From a virus, in IMG/VR virus record IMGVR_UViG_3300005617_000028, positions 1 to 64,000 of that record: a stretch of DNA of 64,000 nucleotides, one strand, 5' to 3'. Below are positions 1 to 9,331 of this stretch, in pieces (the stretch's first letter is position 1; each line of letters starts with the position of its first letter). Made by a program: the position numbers and the translations under genes. The notes under the pieces were generated by a model that saw nothing but the letters and a program-made list of their open reading frames with translations, made no database searches and was not told where the DNA came from.

Positions 1-2
1 CC

Positions 3-914
3 GACCCGGGCCAGCTGGGCATCACCCCGGAAGCCCGCCGCAGCGCCCGCACCACTGTGGCGTGGACCATGTGGGAGTACACGAGCCTGGACCAACTGAA
101 GGGCCGCAGCACCCTACGGGGTCGACTGCGTGACTACAACGTCGTGTTGGGCTACGACACCGTCACCGCTGCCGCACTGGCCCCGTACGCCACCCAGCCG
201 ATGGGCAACCTCGGCGTCCTGCAGGGCGGCTTCTGGCCCCAACAGTGGCCGCCGATGACCCGGGACTGGGGCACTGAGCGGTTCGGGTTCTGCATGGTCG
301 GGCAGCTGCACGAACGCAAAGACCCGTTCGTGGCCATCCAGGCATTCAAAGAACTCAAAGACGAATACCCGGAGTTCGCCGGCGCCGAGCTGCATTTGAA
401 GACCAATATCGGGGGCCTGCACAGCGCCATGGAGGAGTGGATCCCCAAACTCCGGATCCACTACACCGTCTGGCCCGACAGCGTGCTCCGCGAATTCTAC
501 GGCGCCCAGCATGTGCTGCTGGCCCCCAGCCGAGGCGAGGGCAAGAACATGCCGGCGCTGGAATTCCTGTCCACCGGCGGTACCGTCATCGCCACCGACT
601 GGGGCGGCCACACCGGTTGGCTCCACCCCGGGATCGCATACCCGCTGAAATATGTGCTGCGGCCCATCAGCCCGCAGACCCCCGCCTGCCAGAACGCCCG
701 GGCCGACAAGGACCACCTGAAGGCCCTCATGTTGCACGTGTACCGCGACCGCGGTGAAGCCGCCCGCAAGGGTGAGCTGGCGTCCCGGCTGATCCCACAA
801 ATGTGCGCCTGGCCCACCGTCATGGACCGGCTCTTCGACAAGCTCGCCGAATGCGTGCCCGGCTTCATCCGCCCCGTCGCGGTGGCCGCTGAGCGGGGCA
901 CCGTCGGTGTCTGA
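3..914 (+). CDS. Glycosyltransferase, GT4-like (5' end cut by window)
   Basis: The reading frame is open from the left edge with coding character, so the N-terminus is missing; an in-frame GTG at 57 is probably internal. The visible part is the C-terminal half of a GT-B glycosyltransferase: a strand-turn with FCMVGQLHERKDP, then SRGEGKNMPALEFLSTGG, which contains the E-x7-E pair that binds the sugar nucleotide in GT4 retaining enzymes. The acceptor cannot be read from sequence. Its place directly before tail genes suggests a virion protein or a host surface glycan (inference). The next gene starts inside its last codons, so the two are translationally coupled. Confidence 0.75.
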   Translation, partial: DPGQLGITPEARRSARTTVAWTMWEYTSLDQLKGRSTLRGRLRDYNVVLGYDTVTAAALAPYATQPMGNLGVLQGGFWPQQWPPMTRDWGTERFGFCMVGQLHERKDPFVAIQAFKELKDEYPEFAGAELHLKTNIGGLHSAMEEWIPKLRIHYTVWPDSVLREFYGAQHVLLAPSRGEGKNMPALEFLSTGGTVIATDWGGHTGWLHPGIAYPLKYVLRPISPQTPACQNARADKDHLKALMLHVYRDRGEAARKGELASRLIPQMCAWPTVMDRLFDKLAECVPGFIRPVAVAAERGTVGV

Positions 915-1236
915 GGCGCCTGTGGGAGTGCCGGAGGCGCCGGAGCTGGTGGAGGTGCGCTGCCCGGTGGGGCCGCGCCGGTTGTTCACCAAGCTGCGCC
1001 TGCAGGCCGGGGCGGTGCGCTACGTCCAGCCGGAAAACTGGATCGAGATGAGCTGTGCCGACTGCCGTGGCCAGCTGCGCCGCCAGGCTCACGTCGTCAC
1101 CCACGTGCTGCACCGCTACGACTTCACCGGCGCCCTGGTCGAAACCGTGCTGGTCTACGCCGACGACCGCCAAGACGTGCTGCCCGCCTCCGGCGGTGCC
1201 GGGACGGCGGAAGGGCCGAGGGTCCCCGCCGGCTAG
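907..1236 (+). CDS. Small zinc-ribbon-like protein
   Basis: This 109-residue protein starts at a GTG that overlaps the glycosyltransferase stop by 8 bases. Residues about 18-55 carry a CP...LFTK start and a later SCADC pair. The pattern recalls Com/zinc-ribbon proteins that read through structural regions of some phages, but the first knuckle has only one clear cysteine, so zinc binding is uncertain. The C-terminus is Gly/Ala/Pro-rich and probably unstructured. No enzymatic motif is visible. Position between a glycosyltransferase and the major tail gene suggests a late-expressed accessory protein. Confidence 0.5.
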   Translation: MSEAPVGVPEAPELVEVRCPVGPRRLFTKLRLQAGAVRYVQPENWIEMSCADCRGQLRRQAHVVTHVLHRYDFTGALVETVLVYADDRQDVLPASGGAGTAEGPRVPAG

Positions 1237-1285
1237 AGCCGATTAGTCACATGACCCGTCCGCACGCTGTAAAGGGTGTGTCGTT

Positions 1286-1846
1286 GTGACCAGCAAGATC
1301 GTAGAAGGCTTTTCACTCTCACACGCAGCGATCCTGGACGGCACGACCGGCGCCGAAGCAGTTGATGGCGACATCTACGGCGTTCGTACGGGAACTATCG
1401 CTGCCGACACCGGCAACTATGACAACACCGGCGACGACGCCGTGCTCAGCTCGTGGTTCTGGTTCAACTTCGCCACCGTCACGGTCCAGGCCGGCTACGT
1501 ACCGTTCGCCACCATCGCGCTGCTCGCGGGCGCGACGGTCACGTCTTCGGGTACATCCCCGAACGACTACTTCTCCCTGCCGCTGTGGGAGGAAACCTCG
1601 CTCAACCAGCCGCCGCGGCCGATGCTCATCCGGGTTCCCGCCCGGGACAAGGACGGCGCGGTACGCACGCTGGACTTCGTCCTGTACCGGGTTCAGTTCG
1701 GGCCACTGAACTTCGACGGCCCGGCCTACAAGTCGGGGCTGCTGCTCAACTACTCCGGCCGCGCTGTCATGAGCGACAAGGACGAGACCGGTACCGCGAT
1801 TCCCAAGCGCGCCATCGGTCGGCTCCTCAACCGGCCGGCCGTCTAA
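1286..1846 (+). CDS. Probable major tail (tube) protein
   Basis: This 186-residue protein starts with GTG at 1286. It is rich in Ser/Thr/Gly and alternating hydrophobic residues, as expected for the beta-sandwich tail-tube fold, and lacks signal peptide, membrane or enzyme motifs. The identification rests on synteny: it lies directly before a frameshifting chaperone pair and a very long tape-measure gene, where the major tail protein sits in siphoviruses. A head-tail connector is the main alternative, but the size and the direct adjacency to the chaperones favour the tube protein. Confidence 0.62.
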   Translation: MTSKIVEGFSLSHAAILDGTTGAEAVDGDIYGVRTGTIAADTGNYDNTGDDAVLSSWFWFNFATVTVQAGYVPFATIALLAGATVTSSGTSPNDYFSLPLWEETSLNQPPRPMLIRVPARDKDGAVRTLDFVLYRVQFGPLNFDGPAYKSGLLLNYSGRAVMSDKDETGTAIPKRAIGRLLNRPAV

Positions 1847-1881
1847 CCCATCCGCACACCAAGGAGCCGTGGAGGCCACAG

Positions 1882-2565
1882 GTGGCAGAACTCGACGCAC
1901 TCGACCCCGTTCCCGAACAGTGCAAACTGACTTCGGGAACGGTTGTCGTATTACAGGATCTCCGCGCCCGGCAGTTCTTCAAGCTGCTGCGCATCGTCAC
2001 CCACGGCGCGATGCCGCTGATCCAGGACGGCTCACTGCTGCGCCTGGACGGCGACATGGACGTCAACGAGTTCGGCGGCCGGCTACTCAGCCTGATGCTG
2101 CTGTCCATCCCTGACGCCGAAGAAGAGACCATCGCCTTCGTGCAGAGCATGTGCGAGCCGTATGGGCTGATCACCGGCCGCAAACTCAACAAGCAGGATT
2201 CTGAACGAAACACCGTTCTGTGGGACACGCTGCAGGCCGAGCTGGAAAACCCCGAACTGGATGACCTGGTCACCATCGTGGAGGCCATCATCCGACGGGA
2301 GGCCGATGACCTTCAGGCGTTGGGAAAACGCCTCATCGCGATGTTCAAGCTCGCGGAGAAGACCGGCCAGGTACCGTCCCAGCTCCAGATCCCGCAGACA
2401 CTGCCCTCCTCGGCGGATTCTCCCGATCGTTCGACCTCCTCAGCCACGAGTACGGATGGACCGACGACGTCCTCCGGGACCTCACCATCCGACGACTCCG
2501 CCAATGCGTCGCCGCCGTCCGGGAGCGACGCTTCTACACCGGCTGGGACCGCGACCAGTGGCTGA
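1882..2565 (+). CDS. Tail assembly chaperone, short form (G-like)
   Basis: This is the unshifted product of the chaperone locus, 227 residues, GTG start with AAGGAG about 15 bases upstream. Residues 1-150 form an acidic, helical domain (TLQAELENPELDDL, EAIIRREADDL). After about residue 155 the frame turns into a Ser/Thr/Pro-rich string without folding character, because the real coding signal moves to the -1 frame. In siphoviruses the short chaperone is made in excess and binds the tape measure while the tail tube forms. See the separate entry for the frameshifted long form. Confidence 0.72.
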   Translation: MAELDALDPVPEQCKLTSGTVVVLQDLRARQFFKLLRIVTHGAMPLIQDGSLLRLDGDMDVNEFGGRLLSLMLLSIPDAEEETIAFVQSMCEPYGLITGRKLNKQDSERNTVLWDTLQAELENPELDDLVTIVEAIIRREADDLQALGKRLIAMFKLAEKTGQVPSQLQIPQTLPSSADSPDRSTSSATSTDGPTTSSGTSPSDDSANASPPSGSDASTPAGTATSG

Positions 2566-2816
2566 TCTGGCAGACACGCACCCTGTGCACCTTCATCGCC
2601 GCCGCCGTCCCGCTGGAGGAAGGCCAGGACAACCCGCTGCTGGAGCAGGCCCAGAAGATCGGCGAGCCAGCCGACGCCGATGATCCGGTAGCCGGTACCG
2701 GCCAGCCCGCCCAGCCCGACCGACCTGACCGGTCCGCCCAGAGCCAACCGCGGGTCGGCTCATACGAGGACTTCCTGTCCAGCTTCGGCGCTCCGGCGCG
2801 GTGGGCCGGCCGGTGA
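1882..2816 (+). CDS. Tail assembly chaperone, -1 frameshift fusion (GT-like)
   Basis: Reading shifts by -1 at 2322-2328, giving a product of about 311 residues. The -1 frame is closed by a TGA at 2307 just before the slip site and is then open to the TGA at 2814-2816, with clear protein character (segments such as YGWTDDVLRDL, RRFYTGWDRDQWLIWQ, SYEDFLSSFG). This matches the lambda gpG/gpGT arrangement, conserved in tailed phages, in which a minor fusion chaperone bridges tape measure and tube protein. The fusion ends 20 bases before the tape-measure start. Confidence 0.75.
2322..2328 (+). other. Programmed -1 frameshift slippery heptamer G GGA AAA
   Basis: The heptamer GGGAAAA lies in exactly the phase X XXY YYZ relative to the upstream gene (codons TTG GGA AAA CGC). 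Both tRNAs can re-pair in the -1 frame. It follows the last -1 frame stop (2307-2309) and precedes the stretch where the -1 frame looks like protein. I did not find an obvious pseudoknot immediately downstream by eye. Confidence 0.75.
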
Positions 2817-2836
2817 CCGTGGGGAGGTGAGCCGGC

Positions 2837-5800
2837 GTGCAGGCCGACGGTGAACACCGCGTCGTCTACCGGGCGGTCGCTGACTTCGCCGACCTCGATC
2901 GGGCCGTGGCCCGGTCCATGGCCCAAATGGCCGCGTTGCGGGCAGCCAGCGCACAGGTCGGTCCGGCCCAGCGCGGTAGTACCGGCAATCCGGTGGCCGA
3001 TATGGCCAAGCAGCTGCAACAGTCCCGCGACATCACCGCGGCGACCAACCAGCACCGCACCGCTGCCGACGCTGACGCCACCGCCACCCAGAAGCAGGGC
3101 GCGCAGTACCAGCAGCTGGCCGTGTTCAGCCACCAGTACGCCGTCCAGATGTCGGCCGCCGAAGCGAAACGGCGCGAAACGGTTGGCAGCCTGCACGAGG
3201 CGACCACTGCCGAAAATGACCTGACCGCTGCGGTTGAGAAGGGCACCAAGGCCCGCACCCGCAGCGTCGCCGTTGAATCGGAGGCGACGAAGGCCCGCCG
3301 TGACGCCGCTGCCCGGCAGGCCCTGGAGCTGGCGGCGAGCCTGAACGAGGTACGCCGCGCCGGCCAGGTCGAGCGGGACGAGACCAAGAGGACCCAGGCG
3401 CAGAAGGTCGCCGACACGATCCACGCCAATGTTGCCATCCGCGAGAGTGACAAGACGATCACCGCGGATCTGCTCAACGAAATGACCCTGGGCAACGCGC
3501 AGACCCGGGAAAACAGCAAAACGGCGGCACAGAAAAGGATCGACACGGCCAAGGCGGACCGTGAAGAGGACAAGACCCGCACCCAGGTCGATACGAATCG
3601 GCAGAATTTTGCGCAGCGTGCGCTTCTCAATATCCGTGCATTGGCTCAAGGTGACTTCCGTACCCAGGGTGCGAAGAGCACAGCCGGAGCCGCTGAGGCA
3701 CGGCGCGTGTCCGCAGTCATCGGAACGGTCCGGGCCGAGGAGCAGCTGCACACCGCGACCGCCAACACCGAACGAGCGATCTCGTCGGCCGGCGCTGCAG
3801 AGGCGCTGCGCGGTGCGCGGGTGGCCAAGAATGCCCGCGACGCGGAAGGCTTCGCCGCCAAGGAGGCACGAGCCGGCGAACAGCACATCCTGCGGCTGGC
3901 CCGAATGGGGCAGGCGCTGGACAAGAACCGTGGCAACATCAAAGGCTTCTCCGACGAGTTCCTGCTGGCGTTCCGGGGAATCCGTACCGGCTTCCGGGCC
4001 GGCGCCCATGAGGCCAGCAACGCGGCGACAGCGTTCGGGCGGGTACGCGCCCGGGTGAAGGCCATCAAGGCCGAATTCGCCTCCGGTGGCGGCAGCGGCG
4101 GCGTCGGTGGCCGGTTCTTCAACGAGCTGGGCGACATGGCCAACCGGGTCGCCACCCGGTTCTCCGGCGCCTTCCGGGCGATCCTCAGCGGCCGCGGTGT
4201 GATCATCCTGGCGGTCGCGGCGGCCGGGCCGCTGATCGCCGCGCTCGGGTCGCTGGCCGCCGGCGCGATCGGCCTCGCTGACACCCTGGTCAGCCTGTCC
4301 GGGGTGGTGTTCGCCCTACCCGCCCTGTTCGGTGCGGCCGCCACCTCCATCATCGCGATGATCATCGCGATCAAGCCGCTCAAAGACGCGCTGACCGCCT
4401 ACGGCGCCACCCAGAAGGCGGCCCGCCACACCAGTCAGCAGTTCATCGACAGCCAGCGCGAGGAGCGCCGCGCCCAGCTGGCCCTCAACGAGGCCAGAAA
4501 ACAGGCCACCCGCGACCTGGAAGACCTGCGCCGCCAGTTGGAACGCACCGGCCTCAACGAGGATGAGGCCCTGCTGCGGGTCAAGCAGGCCAAGGCGGAC
4601 TACGAGCGGGTGTGGGCGGACCCGAACGCCACGGCGCTGGACCGTGAGGAGGTCGTCAACCGCGTCCGGGAGGCCGAATTCGACTACGGCGACACCCTGA
4701 CCAAGAACAAGCGGGTTGTGGAGGACTACAACACCGCCGTCAAGCAGGGTGTGAATGGCAACCCGGCTGTCGTCGACGCCAACGAGCGCGTCACCAAGTC
4801 GCAGAAGGAGATGGCCGCCGGCGGCAGTGAGGCCTACACCGCCCAGCAGAAACTTCAGGCGGAGCTGGCCAAGCTGGGGCCCAACACGCGCCTGGTCGCC
4901 CTGGCGTTGATGGGGCAGGCCGACGGTTGGACCGCGGTGAAGAAGGCGATCGGTGACCGGTTCTTCGGCCCGCTGGTGGGCCAGCTGGGCCATCTGCCCG
5001 GCCTGCTGATCCTCATCAAGACACTGCTCGGTGAGGCGGCCGGGGCGGTCGGTGATGTGCTGGCCAAGGGCATCGCCATGATCAGCCGGCCGGAGTGGAA
5101 GGCGGACCTGACCGCCTTCGCCGAAGATAACGGCTACATCATCCGCACCCTCGGCGACGCGGTGCTGTACATCGTCGACGCGATCCGCAACACCACCATG
5201 GCCGCCGCCCCGTTCACCAAGTGGCTCGTCAACGCCCTGACGTCGGTGGCCAAGGCCTTCGACGACTGGTCCGCCTCCGCCCGTGGCTCCGGCTCCATCG
5301 CCAAATTCCTCGACGGCACCAAGCACAGCCTGCACGACCTGTGGGAGATCCTGAAAAACCTGTTCGGCCTGTTCGGCTCCCTGTTCGGCGCCTCCCAGGA
5401 CTTCGCCACCAGCATGCTCGACGGGATCGTCACCGTCACCGACAAGTGGGCGCACTGGGGCAAGACGCAGGAACGTCAGGGCAGCTCATTCAAGAACTGG
5501 CTGGCCAACACCAAACCCCTGCTGCGCGACCTGGCCGGCTTCGCCGGCGCGCTGGCTACCGCCATCGGTGCCATCGCCGCCGACCCGAAAAACATCGAAG
5601 AGGCAAAGAAGATCTTCGAGGCGTTGGCCACCAAGGTGCTGCCCGCCCTGGTCGGCATCTTCCATGACCTTTCCGACAGCCACGCCATCAGCGACATCGT
5701 CACCGCCCTGGGCAACCTGCTCGAAGCGGTGAAAAACTTCCTCGACAACGGTGGGGCGTTGCCGATCACCATCTTCATCGGCTCGTTCCTGGGGCTGCTC

Positions 5801-8452
5801 ACCCTGCTCGCCAGTGCGCTGAACAACCCGGTGCTGGCCAACGGTTTCACCATCTTCCTGACGTTCCTGGCCGCCCTGGCCGCCGCCTCGGCGATCGGCA
5901 AGTTCCTCGGCCTGTTCAAGCTCTACGACCTGTTCCGGGTGTTCAAGCCGGCCACCAGCGGTGTCGGCCGCGCCGCCGACGCGATCCTGGGCCGGGGCGC
6001 CTCCGCTGGCAGTACCGGTGCGGCCGCGGGCGCTGCCGCGCTCGACGGTGCGGCGGTAGCCCTCGATGGCGCGGCCGCCGTCTGGCGGGGTGTGGCGGCT
6101 GCCTTCGACGCCACCATGACGGCTGTCTCGGTCCGGCTCAACGCCGCCGGGGCCCTGCTGCTGCGCGCCGGTGAGGCCTTGATCGGGGCCGCGGAGATCA
6201 GTGCGGGGAAGGGTGTTATCCCCTCACTGTCCGGCGGGCGTACCAGGCTGACACCGGCCAACACCCGCGGCGCGGTCGACCTGGCCGGCCCAGCCGTCGG
6301 TGGGGCCGCAGAAGAGGGCGCCGCGGTAGCGCTGCGCGGGTCGGCGCTGGCCCTCGACGGCGCCGCTGAGCAGCTGATCATCGCCGCCGGCGTGCTCCGG
6401 GAAGCCGGCCTGCTTGGCGGGATCCCGCTGGGTGGCAAGGCTGGCAAGGCGGGTAAGGGGGCACTTGCCGCCGGCGAGCGGGAAGGGGTCGCCCTCGCCG
6501 AAGGCGCCGGGGCGGCGAAGGCGGGCAGTTGGCTGAGCCGACTGTTCGGGCGCCGGGGTGCGACGGTGGCCGCCGGCGCCGTCGCAGCGGGAGGTGTCGC
6601 TGAGGCGGCCGCACCACGGCTGCTGCCGCGACTGCTGGGCGGTGCCGTTCGTGGGCTCACCGGCCCGGTGTCCCTGGCTGGCCTGGCCGTCGGCCTGCTC
6701 GCCGACTCCGGGCTACTGGGCAAGCCGAAGTCGGCTGGCGCCACAACCGCCCGCGCGGGCGGCGCGATCCTGACCGGGGCCGGCATCGGCGCCGGCATCG
6801 GCTCTGTCGTGCCCGGTGTAGGTACTGCCATCGGTGCCGGCGTCGGTGCGGCCGCCGGCGCGGTGTACTCGTTCGTCAAAGACCCGCAGCTGCGCAAAGA
6901 CACCGGCGACTTTTTCGCTATGCTCGGAGGATTCTTCAAGTACCTGGGCACCAAGGCCTGGGGTTGGTTCGACAATCACGTGATTCACCCGGTGGTCCAC
7001 TTCTTCGTGGGTGTCGGCGGATTCTTCAAGGACATCGGCGTCAAAACGTGGCAGTGGTTCGACACTCACGTCGTACATCCCGTCGTCCATTTCTTTGTGG
7101 CCATCGGCGACTTTTTCAAGAAGGTCGGCGTCAAAGTCTGGCAGTGGTTCGACAACCACGTCATCCACCCGATTGTCAGCTTCTTTGTCAGCATCGGAAC
7201 CGCGGTCTTTGATTTCGCCAGGAACGTCGGAAAGTTCATCTACGACCACTTCGCCCGACCCATCCTCGCCATCTTTATCGGCATTGGAGTTGTGCTGTGG
7301 CACTTGATTGTCGGAGTCGGAAAATGGATCTACGACCACGTAGTCAAGCCGTTTGTGCATTTCCTCGTCCAGATCGCCGTCTGGGTCGCTGTGCACGCAA
7401 AAAAGGTGCCCGGGTGGATCCTTGATCACGTTGTGCGACCGGTGGTTAGTTTCTTCGTCACTGTGGGCCTGTGGATCGGCCGACACGCGAAGAGCATCGG
7501 AGTCTGGATCTATCAGCACGTCATCCGGCCGGTGGTCAGCTTCTTCACGACCATCGGACTGTGGATAGGCCGCCAGGCGAAGAACATCGGTGTCTGGATA
7601 TACCAGCACGTTATTGTGCCTATAGTGAATTTCTTCGTCATGATCGGCCGGTGGATAGGCGGTCAGGCGAAAAAGATCGGCGTCTGGATGTACGACCACA
7701 TCATCGTGCCGATCGTCGACTTTTTCGTTGGCATCGGTAAGTGGATCGGCACCCAGGTCGGGAAGATCGCTGGATGGCTTGGCGATCACATCGTCACCCC
7801 GGTCGTCGACTTCTTTGTAGGAATCGGAAAGGGAATCGCGGATCTGGCTGTTCAGGCGGCCACCTGGTTCAAAGAACACGTCTACCAACCGGTGCTGAAC
7901 TTCTTCTCCGGGCTCGCCGGATTCTTCGTCAACCTGCCGAGCATGATCGAAAAGAAGCTGGAAAACGTACCGATCATTGGCCCGGCGATCAAGAAGGCGT
8001 TCAACGAGCTGCCCGGTGAGGACCATTCGGCACCCGCCGCCACCACGGCGGCGCAAGAACAACACAAAGGCCATGCCTCTGGCGGCCTGATCGCTGGGAC
8101 CGCGGACGGGCGTACCGACACCAAGCACATCCTGGCCACCATCGGCGAGTACGTGATCCGTAAGCGGGTGGTGGACCAGCCCGGCGCCAAGCGGCTGCTC
8201 AACGACCTCAACGAGGGCCGTCTGGATCCGGCCAGCCTCTACGCCGGCTTCGGCGCGGCCGCCCAGGGCGCCAACCAACCGACCAGCCGGCGGATGTCCG
8301 CCACTGTCGGAACCACCACCGTCACCAACACCAGTACCCGCAACGCCGGCATGTCCCTGGGGGACATCACCATCAACAACCCGGTCCGGGAACCGTCGGG
8401 CCGGTCGCTGCGGCGCACGCTGCAGACGCTGACGTATATGACCGAGCACTAG
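2837..8452 (+). CDS. Tape measure protein
   Basis: At 1871 residues this is by far the longest gene, which alone is diagnostic of a siphovirus tape measure. It starts at GTG 2837 after GGGGAGG. Residues 1-340 are charged, Ala/Gln/Arg-rich and coiled-coil-like; 450-515 are strongly hydrophobic; 530-620 form another charged helical block; 1040-1340 are Gly/Ala-rich; 1384-1713 consist of eleven 30-residue repeats; the end is soluble. At about 0.15 nm per helical residue the tail would be near 280 nm (inference). No peptidase or lysozyme motif was seen. The repeat block uses more AT-ending codons than its flanks. Confidence 0.92.
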   Translation: MQADGEHRVVYRAVADFADLDRAVARSMAQMAALRAASAQVGPAQRGSTGNPVADMAKQLQQSRDITAATNQHRTAADADATATQKQGAQYQQLAVFSHQYAVQMSAAEAKRRETVGSLHEATTAENDLTAAVEKGTKARTRSVAVESEATKARRDAAARQALELAASLNEVRRAGQVERDETKRTQAQKVADTIHANVAIRESDKTITADLLNEMTLGNAQTRENSKTAAQKRIDTAKADREEDKTRTQVDTNRQNFAQRALLNIRALAQGDFRTQGAKSTAGAAEARRVSAVIGTVRAEEQLHTATANTERAISSAGAAEALRGARVAKNARDAEGFAAKEARAGEQHILRLARMGQALDKNRGNIKGFSDEFLLAFRGIRTGFRAGAHEASNAATAFGRVRARVKAIKAEFASGGGSGGVGGRFFNELGDMANRVATRFSGAFRAILSGRGVIILAVAAAGPLIAALGSLAAGAIGLADTLVSLSGVVFALPALFGAAATSIIAMIIAIKPLKDALTAYGATQKAARHTSQQFIDSQREERRAQLALNEARKQATRDLEDLRRQLERTGLNEDEALLRVKQAKADYERVWADPNATALDREEVVNRVREAEFDYGDTLTKNKRVVEDYNTAVKQGVNGNPAVVDANERVTKSQKEMAAGGSEAYTAQQKLQAELAKLGPNTRLVALALMGQADGWTAVKKAIGDRFFGPLVGQLGHLPGLLILIKTLLGEAAGAVGDVLAKGIAMISRPEWKADLTAFAEDNGYIIRTLGDAVLYIVDAIRNTTMAAAPFTKWLVNALTSVAKAFDDWSASARGSGSIAKFLDGTKHSLHDLWEILKNLFGLFGSLFGASQDFATSMLDGIVTVTDKWAHWGKTQERQGSSFKNWLANTKPLLRDLAGFAGALATAIGAIAADPKNIEEAKKIFEALATKVLPALVGIFHDLSDSHAISDIVTALGNLLEAVKNFLDNGGALPITIFIGSFLGLLTLLASALNNPVLANGFTIFLTFLAALAAASAIGKFLGLFKLYDLFRVFKPATSGVGRAADAILGRGASAGSTGAAAGAAALDGAAVALDGAAAVWRGVAAAFDATMTAVSVRLNAAGALLLRAGEALIGAAEISAGKGVIPSLSGGRTRLTPANTRGAVDLAGPAVGGAAEEGAAVALRGSALALDGAAEQLIIAAGVLREAGLLGGIPLGGKAGKAGKGALAAGEREGVALAEGAGAAKAGSWLSRLFGRRGATVAAGAVAAGGVAEAAAPRLLPRLLGGAVRGLTGPVSLAGLAVGLLADSGLLGKPKSAGATTARAGGAILTGAGIGAGIGSVVPGVGTAIGAGVGAAAGAVYSFVKDPQLRKDTGDFFAMLGGFFKYLGTKAWGWFDNHVIHPVVHFFVGVGGFFKDIGVKTWQWFDTHVVHPVVHFFVAIGDFFKKVGVKVWQWFDNHVIHPIVSFFVSIGTAVFDFARNVGKFIYDHFARPILAIFIGIGVVLWHLIVGVGKWIYDHVVKPFVHFLVQIAVWVAVHAKKVPGWILDHVVRPVVSFFVTVGLWIGRHAKSIGVWIYQHVIRPVVSFFTTIGLWIGRQAKNIGVWIYQHVIVPIVNFFVMIGRWIGGQAKKIGVWMYDHIIVPIVDFFVGIGKWIGTQVGKIAGWLGDHIVTPVVDFFVGIGKGIADLAVQAATWFKEHVYQPVLNFFSGLAGFFVNLPSMIEKKLENVPIIGPAIKKAFNELPGEDHSAPAATTAAQEQHKGHASGGLIAGTADGRTDTKHILATIGEYVIRKRVVDQPGAKRLLNDLNEGRLDPASLYAGFGAAAQGANQPTSRRMSATVGTTTVTNTSTRNAGMSLGDITINNPVREPSGRSLRRTLQTLTYMTEH
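6986..7975 (+). repeat. Eleven 30-residue tandem repeats in the tape measure
   Basis: The encoded repeats follow the pattern xPvvxFFvxIG, then about 12 variable residues, then VWxWFDxHVI or VWIYQHVI. Consecutive units begin HPVV, HPVV, HPIV, RPIL, KPFV, RPVV, RPVV, VPIV, VPIV, TPVV and QPVL, each exactly 30 residues apart where I counted. The DNA repeats are diverged, so this is an old expansion under protein-level selection rather than a recent duplication. Aromatic and hydrophobic periodicity suggests amphipathic or membrane-interacting helices. Confidence 0.85.
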
Positions 8453-8481
8453 CCGGTAGAGGCCCAAGGAGGAGGTGGGAG

Positions 8482-9327
8482 ATGGCGAATTCCACGGAGG
8501 AGTACTGGTCACTGGACGGCGTGAGCTTGCACCAGTTCGGCTGGAGCGTGGCCACCGTCGGTGGCGGCCGCTACGACCTGCCGCCCCGCCGGGGGGAGAA
8601 CATCGTCCTGGCCTCCCGCCCCGGCGCTGTACACCGGCCCAAGGTCGCTGACGCCCGGGTCGTCACCCTGATCATGTGGGTCATCGGCATGGACCCGGCC
8701 ACCGGCAACAGCACCGGCGACCAGACGTTGCGGTGGAACGACTCCTGGGATTTCCTGCGTCGACTCGTCTGGCGCGCTGACGGCTCCCAGGTCGCCCTCA
8801 CCCGGCGGTGGCGTCTCACCGTCGCGGGCGTACCGACCCTGGTGGCCGCGACCGCGATGGCCGAGATCTCCGACAGCATGTCACCCACCATGACCGGGCG
8901 GACCCGCGCTGACTTCAGCATGAACCTGCTGCTGGCCGACCCGTTCTTCTACGGGGCGCCCGTGGTCACCACCCTGGCGGTGGGCGTACCGGTGACCGTG
9001 GTCAACGTCGGCCATGACACAGCCGCCCAGACCGGACTGTTCATCGACCTGGTGGGCCCGCTGACCAATCCGCGGGTGACCAACTCCACCCCCGCCGTTG
9101 ACGTGTGGGTGCAGTACAACGGCGTGATTCCCGCCGGCGTGACGGTACGCCTGGACATCGGGGCGGCCACCGACATCCGACTCACCGACGGGGTTGCCCT
9201 GATCGGCATGACCCACGGCGGATCGCCCTGGTGGATGGTGTTGGGCAAGGAATCCAACCTGGTGACGTTGACCGCGGCCGCCGGCACTGGTCATGCCGTC
9301 ATGACCCACTCACCCCCGTACGTGTGA
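8482..9327 (+). CDS. Distal tail protein (Dit-like)
   Basis: This 281-residue protein begins at ATG 8482 after a strong AAGGAGGAGG. The N-terminal half has the features of distal tail / phage tail-component proteins: short strands, then LPPRRGENIVLASRPGAVHR, a WVIG strand and an alpha segment around WDFLRRLVW. The second half (ADPFFYG onward) is a beta-rich domain resembling the distal galectin-like module of such proteins. It sits directly after the tape measure, where Dit is encoded in siphoviruses, and would form the hub joining tube to baseplate. Confidence 0.7.
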   Translation: MANSTEEYWSLDGVSLHQFGWSVATVGGGRYDLPPRRGENIVLASRPGAVHRPKVADARVVTLIMWVIGMDPATGNSTGDQTLRWNDSWDFLRRLVWRADGSQVALTRRWRLTVAGVPTLVAATAMAEISDSMSPTMTGRTRADFSMNLLLADPFFYGAPVVTTLAVGVPVTVVNVGHDTAAQTGLFIDLVGPLTNPRVTNSTPAVDVWVQYNGVIPAGVTVRLDIGAATDIRLTDGVALIGMTHGGSPWWMVLGKESNLVTLTAAAGTGHAVMTHSPPYV

Positions 9328-9331
9328 GGAC

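Noticed and set aside
2534-4009. 491-codon minus frame at the start of the tape measure
   Set aside because: Overlaps the frameshift extension and the tape-measure start, both strongly supported on the plus strand.
8453-8461. CCGGTAGAG as a further copy of the palindromic operator half-site
   Set aside because: A 7-base half-site is expected several times by chance in 64 kb of GC-rich DNA; only the two full 17-base sites are convincing.
6713-8512. 599-codon minus frame opposite the tape measure repeats
   Set aside because: Produced by the repeated codon pattern of the real gene; Asp/Val-rich repeats mirror the tape-measure repeats exactly.
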